A stretch of 9,549 bases of DNA from CAXYVX01 sp049297855 (GTDB lineage Bacteria; Patescibacteriota; Saccharimonadia; Saccharimonadales; Saccharimonadaceae). This document shows, piece by piece, positions 1 to 5,763 of the stretch. The stretch's first letter is position 1, and every line of letters starts with the position of its first letter. The stretch spans positions 1-9,549 of the forward strand of contig JBAQVB010000012.1 of assembly GCA_049297855.1 (NCBI GenBank), written 5' to 3'. Made by a program: the position numbers and the translations under genes. The notes under the pieces are model-generated. The model saw nothing but the letters and a program-made list of their open reading frames with translations, searched no databases and was not told the DNA's origin.

Positions 1-9
1 ACTAAGTTG

Positions 10-18
10 TGTTAAAAT
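10..18 (+). promoter_or_regulatory. Extended -10 promoter of rnpA (predicted leaderless)
   Basis: TGTTAAAAT gives an extended -10 (TG at 10-11, hexamer TAAAAT at 13-18). The usual start point, 7 nt after the hexamer, falls at 25, the first base of the rnpA ATG. No Shine-Dalgarno site lies between. The -35 region is outside the window, so transcription could also enter from an upstream gene. Confidence 0.55.
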
Positions 19-24
19 AATGAA

Positions 25-414
25 ATGATTGCCCGAAAATTTCGTTTTCATGGTCACGGCGCACTTAAATTTGTGTTGACGCGTGGTAAGTTGACGCGTT
101 GTCGATCTTTGGTGGTTAAATATAGCCAGAATCCCCGTCGTCATTCGCCACGAGTTGCGGTAATTGTGAGCAAAAAAATTTTCAAACATGCGGTTGATCG
201 TAATCGGACACGACGGCGCACTTATGAAATAGCGCGTCGGGCGTTGAGAACCTTTGCCAAGCCGGGTGTTGGCGTGGATTTAGTGATCACAATCTATAAT
301 CAAAACGTTAAAACCATGCCATCAGAAGAGCTGATTCAACAATTAGTGCCACCCTTGCGCGATATTCTAACGAATCAAAATACACCACTGAAATCTACCA
401 GTTCTAAAACTTAG
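25..414 (+). CDS. rnpA: Ribonuclease P protein component
   Basis: RnpA binds the catalytic RNase P RNA and helps it recognise precursor tRNA 5' leaders in the cytoplasm. The 129-residue product has the normal size and a strongly basic composition. The family signature is present around residues 53-66 as AVDRNRTRRRTYEI, matching the conserved RNR helix that contacts RNA. It is preceded by a strand with the SPRVAVIVSKK pattern and an N-terminal FRFHGHG segment where the family usually has F-R-x-v-f-x-x-G. The gene directly precedes yidC and jag, as in most bacteria, and rpmH would be expected just upstream, outside the window. The ATG at 25 is chosen because a -10 hexamer ends 6 nt before it. 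An ATG at 20 in another frame gives only two codons. Identification is secure from motif plus context. Confidence 0.95.
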   Translation: MIARKFRFHGHGALKFVLTRGKLTRCRSLVVKYSQNPRRHSPRVAVIVSKKIFKHAVDRNRTRRRTYEIARRALRTFAKPGVGVDLVITIYNQNVKTMPSEELIQQLVPPLRDILTNQNTPLKSTSSKT

Positions 415-421
415 TCGAACC

Positions 422-430
422 TGTTATAAT
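422..430 (+). promoter_or_regulatory. Extended -10 promoter of yidC (predicted leaderless)
   Basis: TGTTATAAT in the 23-bp gap between rnpA and yidC is a perfect extended -10 (hexamer TATAAT at 425-430). Seven bases separate it from the yidC ATG at 438, so the expected start point is 437-438. No Shine-Dalgarno site is present. The -35 position (around 402-407, TTCTAA) is poor, consistent with an extended -10 promoter. Confidence 0.65.
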
Positions 431-437
431 AGTTAGT

Positions 438-1409
438 ATGAACGTTTTTGACCTAATTTTAACGCAGCCAATTTTTAATCTCTTGGCATTTATTTATGCA
501 TTTGTTGGTGATTTTGGTATTGCAATTATTATTTTAACGATTATCGTGCGACTGATTTTGTGGCCATTAGTTAAAAAACAATTGCATCAGACTAAAGTGA
601 TGCGTCAGATTCAGCCTGAGCTACGACGAATCAAAAAACGCGCCAATGGTGATCGCATGCTCGAGAGTCAACTAATGATGGAATTATATCGAGAAAAAGG
701 CGTCAAGCCGATGAGCTCGATATTGGTGCTCGTTATTCAAATTCCAATTTTTATCGCCCTTTATTCAGTTATTCGGATTTTGTCTGTTAAAATTGCTGGC
801 GTTAACCCTGAACATTATCTATATCCATTCATGCAAAATTTTCACGTTTTTGCGAGTGTGCACAACTTAATTATTGATCCGAATACTCACACCTTGTTTC
901 ATTTTATTGATCTAACTAAGACTGCTGCTAATTACGCGCCAGCTCTAATTTTAGGAATTGTAGCGGCCGTGTTTCAATTTTGGCAGAGCAAACAAGTCAT
1001 GCCTCAATCTGGTAACCAGAGGAAATTACGTGACATATTTAAGGCAGCTGGTCGTGGTGAAGAGGTCGACCAGAGCGAGATGATGGCTGCGACTACCGGT
1101 AAAATGATTTATATTTTTCCGCTAATGACATTTTTCATTGCGTTAGCCTTACCGGCGGCGTTGGTGTTATATTACGCCGTCACATCAATAGTGGCAGTGA
1201 TCCAACAGGGCTTAATTTTACGTCGTAATGAGGATGAAATGTTGAAAGATGCCGATCAAACATCAATTAAATCGCAGAATCAAAGTCGGCGCGAACAAAA
1301 CGCCAAACCGGCTGAAATCATCAGAAAACCGACTAAATCATCATACAAAGCCTCGACGAACAAACCCCAAAATAACACAACGGTTGTTCGCAGAATCAAA
1401 GCTAAATAA
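438..1409 (+). CDS. yidC: Membrane protein insertase YidC/OxaA family
   Basis: YidC inserts and folds proteins in the cytoplasmic membrane, alone or with SecYEG. The 323-residue product is the short form without the large periplasmic domain of Gram-negative YidC. The first membrane segment (about 10-42) carries R38 in the pattern TIIVRLILWPL, equivalent to the conserved groove arginine. A charged cytoplasmic hairpin (about 45-90, with QIQPELRRIKK and LYREKGVKPM) follows, then segments at about 93-115, 165-183 and 222-260. The C-terminal tail (261-323) is polar and basic, like the tails that bind ribosomes in other YidC homologues. There is no lipoprotein or cleavable signal, as is common in CPR-type proteins. 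It lies between rnpA and jag, and jag follows after 13 bp, so the two are probably co-transcribed. Confidence 0.95.
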   Translation: MNVFDLILTQPIFNLLAFIYAFVGDFGIAIIILTIIVRLILWPLVKKQLHQTKVMRQIQPELRRIKKRANGDRMLESQLMMELYREKGVKPMSSILVLVIQIPIFIALYSVIRILSVKIAGVNPEHYLYPFMQNFHVFASVHNLIIDPNTHTLFHFIDLTKTAANYAPALILGIVAAVFQFWQSKQVMPQSGNQRKLRDIFKAAGRGEEVDQSEMMAATTGKMIYIFPLMTFFIALALPAALVLYYAVTSIVAVIQQGLILRRNEDEMLKDADQTSIKSQNQSRREQNAKPAEIIRKPTKSSYKASTNKPQNNTTVVRRIKAK

Positions 1410-1411
1410 TC

Positions 1412-1419
1412 AAGGAGGG
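1412..1419 (+). promoter_or_regulatory. Shine-Dalgarno site that sets the jag start
   Basis: AAGGAGGG lies between the yidC stop and the ATG at 1423. It is the strongest ribosome binding site in the window and shows that the in-frame open region reaching back to 1249 inside yidC is not the start. The spacing from AGGAGG to ATG is short, at 4 nt. Confidence 0.8.
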
Positions 1420-1422
1420 TTT

Positions 1423-1881
1423 ATGGATCGAGAACAATCAATCGCTTTTGCAAAGAAATATCTTGAAGATGTGATTAGCTTTTTTGGAGCTAATTTAGAG
1501 GTTCACGCCAGCGCGGAAGGTGACGTCATTCAGCTAGCCGTGCCTAATACCTATCTATCTAATCTGTTGATCGGACGTAACGGCGAGACGCTGCACAGTT
1601 TGCAGACCTTAACGCGTAGCAGTTTGATTGTCAGAAACGCCGAATTGCAGCGCGTGAATATCGATGTGGCCGATTATAAAAAACGTCACAATAATAAAAT
1701 CTCCGAGCGGGCTGAAGGTTGGGCGCAACAAGTTATGACAACCGGCGAGGCAATGATCCTTGAACCAATGAATCCCGCCGATCGCTTTGTGGTTCATAAA
1801 GTTTTGGCTGATTACGAACAGTTATCAACCGACAGTGAAGGCGAAGGCCATGATCGGCATATCGTTATTAAGAAAAAGTAA
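1423..1881 (+). CDS. jag: Jag/KhpB-like KH and R3H RNA-binding protein
   Basis: The 152-residue product has a KH-II domain followed by an R3H domain, the core of Jag (KhpB/EloR). That protein binds RNA and in firmicutes influences cell elongation and division. The KH nucleic-acid loop is visible as IGRNGETLHSLQTL at about residues 49-62. The R3H motif is at about 113-117 (RFVVH), within the family pattern MNPADRFVVHKVLADYE and followed by SEGEGHDRHIVI near the end. The N-terminal Jag_N domain of many firmicute proteins is missing, so this is a short form. The start at 1423 follows a strong Shine-Dalgarno site. The gene follows yidC, its usual partner. The mnmE gene often found next is absent, and a convergent gene ends 2 bp beyond the stop. 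Confidence 0.92.
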   Translation: MDREQSIAFAKKYLEDVISFFGANLEVHASAEGDVIQLAVPNTYLSNLLIGRNGETLHSLQTLTRSSLIVRNAELQRVNIDVADYKKRHNNKISERAEGWAQQVMTTGEAMILEPMNPADRFVVHKVLADYEQLSTDSEGEGHDRHIVIKKK

Positions 1882-1883
1882 AT

Positions 1884-2372
1884 CTATTTCTTTAAATCGT
1901 CGTCGCCATCGTCGTCAGATTCTTTAATGATTTTATCATCGCGAAACACGAAGTGCTTATAAGTTAGAAAATTCCAAGTTAAGCTAACGATGCTAGCTAT
2001 CGCTTTAGCAAAATTGTTTATAAAAAACGTGGTCCAATAGACACCCAGATGAACCGTCAGTAGGTGGCGCAAACCTGGTGGCGTAATTGATGTCAGTAAA
2101 TACATTAACGGCGTTTGGATTACCCAGAGTCCGATCATGGTAAACACAAAAAATAGAATAATTTCACGCGTTAAAGTTTTTCGTGATTTATGGTGGCTAT
2201 CAAAAGTCCATTTCTTATTGAAATAAAAACTAGACAACATAGAAAGGCCGGTTGACAGAAAATTAGGGATTGGCATCGGCAAAAATAGCGAAAAAATATT
2301 CATTAACCCGAAATCGAGTACGGTGTTACCGACGCCAACGATAGTGAATTTAACGCCTTTATTTTTTTTCAT
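1884..2372 (-). CDS. gtrA: GtrA-family polytopic membrane protein
   Basis: GtrA-family proteins are small four-segment membrane proteins, proposed to flip polyprenyl-phosphate-linked sugars across the membrane. The 162-residue product has hydrophobic segments at about 9-31, 34-52, 72-98 and 112-140. It shows the two family motifs FNKKWTF (51-57) and WNFLTYKHFVF (133-143). The tail ends in an acidic patch (ESDDDGDDD) not needed by the family. The ATG at 2372 is preferred. A TTG at 2390 would add six residues but lengthens the overlap with gtrB and is a rare start. The gene overlaps the end of gtrB by 14 bp, so translation is probably coupled. The pairing with GtrB supports the assignment. The flippase role is family knowledge and is not proven for this protein. 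Confidence 0.88.
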   Translation of the reverse strand: MKKNKGVKFTIVGVGNTVLDFGLMNIFSLFLPMPIPNFLSTGLSMLSSFYFNKKWTFDSHHKSRKTLTREIILFFVFTMIGLWVIQTPLMYLLTSITPPGLRHLLTVHLGVYWTTFFINNFAKAIASIVSLTWNFLTYKHFVFRDDKIIKESDDDGDDDLKK

Positions 2373-3339
2373 GTTTTTGATGATCCACAATATCTGCTGG
2401 ATTATAATCTTGCACTAAATAAAGCGGGCGATTTTTGGTTTCAATAAAAACTCGACCAATATATTCACCGATAATGCCGAGCGCAACCATCTGTACGCCA
2501 CCCAAAAATAGCGTGACACAAAGTAAGGTTGGCAAGCCACTCAAGTGGGCTTGATTCGAAAAAATAGTTTGAAAAATCACTATTATGATATAAATAAAAG
2601 CCACTAAACTAACGATCGATCCGAAAACCGTAACGAAACGCAGCGGAATCGTGGTAAAACTAGTGAAACCATCGATCGCTAAATTAATTAATGAATTTCC
2701 ATTAGAAAACAGGCCGAATTTCCACTTAGTTTGGCCACTTTGTCTATCTTGTTGATCAAAACGGATTTCTTTCTTTTTATAACCGATCCAACTAAAAATC
2801 GCTTTATTTTGGCGCGAACTTTCGCGAATTTTGCGTAGTGCCAAAACTGCTTTTTTAGAAAATAATCGAAAATCACCGGTATCAATTTGAATTGGCACAC
2901 GCGACATTTTTTGTAAGGTTCGATAATACAATTTAGAGGTTAAACCTTTTAAACCACGTTCGGTGTTTTTGTTGCGGCGTGCGTAAACATCATCAAAACC
3001 GCGCTCCCACCACTTAATCATTTCCGGAACAAGCTCCGGTGGTTCCTGCCCGTCGGCGTCCATAATTACCACGGCGTCTCCGTTCGCGTAATCTAATCCA
3101 GCGGCAACCGCTATTTCTTTACCAAAGTTACGCGAGAAATTTAAAACTGAAAGTCGCTCATTTTTTTCGGATTCACTAGCTAAGATTTCTGCAGTTTGGT
3201 CTTTACTGCCATCATTAATAAATAAAAATTCAAAATTATACTTTTTTGTGGCGCGTGACAATTGATTTAATCTGGATAACATGTCTGGCAGAGATTTTTC
3301 CTCGTTGTAGGCGGGAATGATCAAGGTGATTAACTTCAT
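2359..3339 (-). CDS. gtrB: GtrB/DPM1-like polyprenyl-phosphate glycosyltransferase (GT2)
   Basis: This family transfers a sugar from a nucleotide sugar to undecaprenyl phosphate at the cytoplasmic face. The 326-residue product has a GT2 fold at residues 1-225: the N-terminal LIIPAYNEE strand, NDGS at 42-45, the metal-binding DADG at 94-97, DTGDFRLFS around 153-161, and the SGQTKWK motif at 201-207 typical of this subfamily. Two C-terminal membrane segments follow (about 231-258 and 266-293), then IGEYIGRVFIETKNRP, a hallmark of GtrB/ArnC/YfdH-like enzymes. The length matches the family. The sugar cannot be read from the sequence; glucose or a related hexose is common. It is the first gene of a gtrB-gtrA unit, with a -10 hexamer 7 nt before its ATG and no Shine-Dalgarno site. 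Confidence 0.92.
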   Translation of the reverse strand: MKLITLIIPAYNEEKSLPDMLSRLNQLSRATKKYNFEFLFINDGSKDQTAEILASESEKNERLSVLNFSRNFGKEIAVAAGLDYANGDAVVIMDADGQEPPELVPEMIKWWERGFDDVYARRNKNTERGLKGLTSKLYYRTLQKMSRVPIQIDTGDFRLFSKKAVLALRKIRESSRQNKAIFSWIGYKKKEIRFDQQDRQSGQTKWKFGLFSNGNSLINLAIDGFTSFTTIPLRFVTVFGSIVSLVAFIYIIIVIFQTIFSNQAHLSGLPTLLCVTLFLGGVQMVALGIIGEYIGRVFIETKNRPLYLVQDYNPADIVDHQKHEKK

Positions 3340-3340
3340 G

Positions 3341-3369
3341 TTTACAATTTTAACACGAAATAGTAGAAT
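3341..3369 (+). promoter_or_regulatory. Sigma-70-type promoter of the membrane protein gene at 3379
   Basis: TTTACA (3341-3346) and TAGAAT (3364-3369) are separated by 17 bp, an optimal -35/-10 arrangement. The expected start point is about 3376, leaving a leader of roughly 3 nt before the ATG at 3379. No Shine-Dalgarno site is present. Confidence 0.65.
3347..3355 (-). promoter_or_regulatory. Extended -10 promoter of gtrB-gtrA (predicted leaderless)
   Basis: Read on the minus strand, TGTTAAAAT is an extended -10 (hexamer TAAAAT at 3352-3347) followed by 7 nt and the gtrB ATG. This is the same string that precedes rnpA. A TTGAAA at 3377-3372 could be a -35, but its 19-bp spacer is long. The element overlaps the divergent promoter for the gene at 3379. 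Confidence 0.6.
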
Positions 3370-3378
3370 GATTTCAAT

Positions 3379-4692
3379 ATGAGTGATTTATATCAACGCA
3401 ATACGGGGGCGGTGCGTCCTAAACTAGTTAACATTATGAAAACCTGGTGGCCAACGCTAATAGCCGGACTAGCCATTGCGTTTGAGGCACTAGTTTACAA
3501 TATCCGTTTTGGAGACTTTTCTGCAAAATATGCTGAGATGGCCTCGGCAAGTCCCGGAGATTTAATTATCCACCCTGGTAACGGTCGCATTATAGTTGAC
3601 GGCATAGTGCCTTATTTTATGTCACATTGCTTGGTGGTTTTTTTAATGCTAACAGTCGTCGCGGTCGTTATATTGTTATATAACATTGCGAAGATCTTAA
3701 AAATACATGGTGTGAAGTTTAATATTATTGCTGCACTTGGGCTAGTTATTCTGTTTCCATTTGGACCAATATTTGCCAGCGCTGGGCCATTTGCGACAAT
3801 TTTAGTTTATCTGTGGCCGGCCGCGGCTATGGCGTATGGAATTACTATTTTAACAGATAAAAAAACGTCAATTTTACAATTTATTTTAAAACTATGTGCT
3901 ATTTTTTATGCATGCAATCAAGAGCAATTCGCGATTATGACGCTAATGTTATTTATTAGTTTTTTTATAAGAAAATTATTTGCCAAAGAAAAAATTAGTT
4001 GGCAGCAAATTATCGGATTGGTTATTGCAGCAATTAGTACGACGATACTTGTTGCTGTTGATTTATTGACACGTGTCGACAATAAAACTGAAATGAGATT
4101 ATTTTTCCCCAATTTTGCACAAATTCCGCTACCACGAAAAATTGATATGGGTTTTGTCGACACGATGCAGCACTTTTTCGTTAATCCATTTTTCTTGTTA
4201 TTTGTAGTGCTGATTCTGATTTTAATTCTAGCCATTAAACGCAAAAAACTTATCGCCGGTGCAATCGCTAGCGCACAGCTTATCTTGTTATTTGTTCCAA
4301 ATTCAAATGAAATCGTGTCTAAAGTTAATTTGATTATTGCCAGCTGGAACATTAAAAACTACAGTGTTCTATTATCAACTAATGGTGTTCCCCAAAGCTC
4401 TATTCACTCAATGGCGTCATTAATGCCGGATTTGTATTTTTTGGCAATGATCGCATTATTTGTTTGGTCTTTGACGCAAATTTTACCGACGCGAAAATCT
4501 AGAATTACATTAATATATATTTTGTTTGTTGGATTTTGCGCACGTATGATTTTGAGTTTTTCGCCAACCATTTATGCTTCCGCAGATCGGACGTTTTTTC
4601 CAATATTACTGGCGTTATTCTTTGTGTTTCTATGGTTGATCAAAGATTTGTTTTTCGTGAAAAAAATCGCTTCACGCGCTGAATCTGTTTAA
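3379..4692 (+). CDS. Polytopic membrane protein, possible GT-C-type glycosyltransferase
   Basis: I do not recognise this 437-residue protein with confidence. It has about 11-12 hydrophobic segments (near 21-41, 82-104, 112-130, 136-158, 165-178, 182-198, 209-229, 268-286, 290-306, 349-367, 376-394, 402-424). A loop of about 40 residues lies between the first two, with another around 310-345. A conserved-looking CNQEQFA (179-185) and a late SADRTFF (401-407) recall GtrII/DUF6056-like proteins, but only loosely. It has no transport signature. Its position opposite gtrB-gtrA suggests the third part of a Gtr-like system, the enzyme moving the lipid-linked sugar onto an extracytoplasmic acceptor; this is inference. 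The gene is much more AT-rich than the rfb genes. The start at 3379 is supported by a promoter ending 9 nt upstream. Its last 53 bp overlap the convergent glycosyltransferase gene. Confidence 0.75.
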   Translation: MSDLYQRNTGAVRPKLVNIMKTWWPTLIAGLAIAFEALVYNIRFGDFSAKYAEMASASPGDLIIHPGNGRIIVDGIVPYFMSHCLVVFLMLTVVAVVILLYNIAKILKIHGVKFNIIAALGLVILFPFGPIFASAGPFATILVYLWPAAAMAYGITILTDKKTSILQFILKLCAIFYACNQEQFAIMTLMLFISFFIRKLFAKEKISWQQIIGLVIAAISTTILVAVDLLTRVDNKTEMRLFFPNFAQIPLPRKIDMGFVDTMQHFFVNPFFLLFVVLILILILAIKRKKLIAGAIASAQLILLFVPNSNEIVSKVNLIIASWNIKNYSVLLSTNGVPQSSIHSMASLMPDLYFLAMIALFVWSLTQILPTRKSRITLIYILFVGFCARMILSFSPTIYASADRTFFPILLALFFVFLWLIKDLFFVKKIASRAESV

Positions 4693-5680
4693 ACGGTAAA
4701 CGCGGATCGAGCAATTCATATATTTCGTGCAATTGGCGTTGGCGTCTGGTTCTTGTTGAAAATTTTTTGTGAAATAATTGTTGAACTCGACGTCGTTCCG
4801 ATAAACTATGCGGCCAAAACCGAATTGAGCGGCCAATTCCACGCAATGCTGACCAACCATCGCCTTTTGAAAGTTTATAACCAAAAAACATAAGATACGC
4901 CAAAATAAAGCGCGGCCAAACTCGCCAAATTAATTCGCGCGGAATATCTTTCATCACTACGACGGGTAAATTAGCAAAAACTTGGCGCGTTTTGAATGCC
5001 GAATTAGACGAAGTTCCACCGGCGTGAAATACGATCGCCTTATCGTTATAGTAAAAATTAAAACCGGCTAAATTTGCGCGCCATGCCAGATCGATATCCT
5101 CGTCGTAGGCAAACAATTTTTCATCGAATAGCCCGATTTTGCGAAAAATAGTGGTTTTATAAAGAGTCGCCCCGCCGGTCGCACCGAAAACACGACCCGG
5201 CGCAGAAGCTTGGTTTCGCGGTTTACCTTCATCGCGTTGCTCGGGAATGCCCCATAATGAATAAGTATCGGCGGTGTTAATAATCGTTTGGCCGTCGCGT
5301 TCCAACATTAAACCGGTGGCCGCGTCGGCACCGGACTTGACGAGGGTTGCAGCTAATTCTTTTAGCCAATTTTTATCGGCGATTGCATCGGAATTCAATA
5401 GCGCCACCGCCTCGAAATCATGCTGCATCGCGTATTTAATTCCCAAATTAACGCCACCCGCAAAACCAGTGTTGTGTTTTTGGATATCAAATTGTGCCAC
5501 TGTTAATTTATGTTTTGCAATCGAATCACGCAGGATTTTAATTTGATGCGGTTTGTTGTGCGTAGAATTTTCCACTAAATATAACTGCAGATCGCGATAG
5601 GTTTGTTTAGCAAGCGCCGCCAAACACTCGGCGGTTTCATCGGCGCCGTTATAATTTAGAACCACAACTAAAACTTTCAT
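4640..5680 (-). CDS. GT2 glycosyltransferase, rhamnosyltransferase (WbbL/RfbF)-like
   Basis: The 346-residue product is a soluble GT2 enzyme of the kind that adds rhamnose or a similar sugar to lipid-linked glycans at the inner membrane face. Visible motifs are VLNYNG (7-12), HNTGFAGGVNLGI (69-81), LLNSDA (94-99, with NSD in the position of the DxD metal site), a GATGGATLY acceptor segment (166-174), FDEKLFAYDEDIDLAWR (185-201, general base region) and HAGGTSS (219-225). The C-terminus (about 285-346) is very basic and could hold the enzyme at the membrane. Two upstream ATGs (5692, 5689) are in frame, but 5680 is chosen. The product then begins MKVLVVVLNYN like its family, and the hexamer TATGAT lies exactly 7 nt upstream. 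Divergence from the dTDP-rhamnose genes over a shared promoter region favours rhamnose as donor sugar; this is inference. Confidence 0.87.
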   Translation of the reverse strand: MKVLVVVLNYNGADETAECLAALAKQTYRDLQLYLVENSTHNKPHQIKILRDSIAKHKLTVAQFDIQKHNTGFAGGVNLGIKYAMQHDFEAVALLNSDAIADKNWLKELAATLVKSGADAATGLMLERDGQTIINTADTYSLWGIPEQRDEGKPRNQASAPGRVFGATGGATLYKTTIFRKIGLFDEKLFAYDEDIDLAWRANLAGFNFYYNDKAIVFHAGGTSSNSAFKTRQVFANLPVVVMKDIPRELIWRVWPRFILAYLMFFGYKLSKGDGWSALRGIGRSIRFWPHSLSERRRVQQLFHKKFSTRTRRQRQLHEIYELLDPRLPFKQIQRVKRFFSRKTNL

Positions 5681-5687
5681 TAAAAAC

Positions 5688-5696
5688 ATCATAGCA
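5688..5696 (-). promoter_or_regulatory. Extended -10 promoter of the GT2 gene (predicted leaderless)
   Basis: On the minus strand TGCTATGAT (hexamer at 5693-5688) is followed by GTTTTTA and the ATG at 5680. The predicted start point is 5681-5680. It forms the left arm of the inverted repeat and is identical to the rfbB-side -10. Confidence 0.6.
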
Positions 5697-5707
5697 CATG
5701 GCTCATG

Positions 5708-5716
5708 TGCTATGAT
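5708..5716 (+). promoter_or_regulatory. Extended -10 promoter of the rfbBCDA operon
   Basis: TGCTATGAT (hexamer 5711-5716) in the right arm of the inverted repeat gives an expected start point near 5723 and a leader of about 37 nt before rfbB. The -35 position (5688-5693) is occupied by the opposing -10, so an extended -10 mechanism is likely. Confidence 0.55.
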
Positions 5717-5739
5717 GGCATAGTAATAAATATCGTTTT

Positions 5740-5763
5740 ATGAGAGAGGGGAAGTTAAAATGA
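5740..5763 (+). other. Possible seven-codon leader ORF covering the rfbB ribosome binding site
   Basis: ATG at 5740 opens a reading frame coding MREGKLK, with its TGA (5761-5763) overlapping the rfbB ATG (5760-5762). The frame runs through the rfbB Shine-Dalgarno site (GAGAGGGG, about 5744-5751). It could couple translation into rfbB or be chance. It has no Shine-Dalgarno site of its own. Confidence 0.3.

Larger units (their letters stand above)
5687..5717. repeat. 14-bp perfect inverted repeat holding two divergent promoters
   Basis: CATCATAGCACATG (5687-5700) and CATGTGCTATGATG (5704-5717) are exact reverse complements separated by GCT. Each arm contains the extended -10 TGCTATGAT pointing outward. 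The dyad could be an operator, a symmetric promoter or both. A terminator role is unlikely because it lies between two gene starts. Confidence 0.9.

Noticed and set aside
20..28. ATG at 20 as an alternative start or leader ORF before rnpA
   Set aside because: It reads two codons then TGA, and it would lie upstream of the predicted transcription start.
1249..1422. In-frame extension of jag backward into yidC
   Set aside because: The extension is the yidC tail read in another frame. A strong Shine-Dalgarno site before the ATG at 1423 and homology starting there show the true start.
1867..1896. AT-rich inverted repeat (TTAAGAAA / TTTCTTTAA) across the jag and gtrA stops as a bidirectional terminator
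   Set aside because: The stem has almost no G-C pairs, a bulge and a long loop, so it is too weak to call.
3566..3574. TTATCCACC, one base off a DnaA box
   Set aside because: It is a single site inside a coding region, with no cluster or AT-rich unwinding element nearby. It does not mark an origin.
3918..4352. 144-codon open frame on the minus strand inside the membrane protein gene
   Set aside because: It has no start signal and no recognisable motifs. It mirrors AT-rich codons of the real plus-strand gene.
4645..4668. Imperfect hairpin GATTTGTTTTTC / GAAAAAAATC in the convergent overlap as a terminator
   Set aside because: The stem is A/T-dominated and mismatched and sits inside both coding regions. 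The T-run may simply encode Phe and Lys codons.
5274..5546. 90-codon open frame on the plus strand inside the GT2 gene
   Set aside because: It is antisense to a well-supported glycosyltransferase and has no ribosome binding site or family likeness.
5681..5692. ATGs at 5692 and 5689 as the GT2 start
   Set aside because: Both lie inside or next to the predicted -10 element, upstream of the likely transcript start. They add residues (MMFL) that are not typical of the family.
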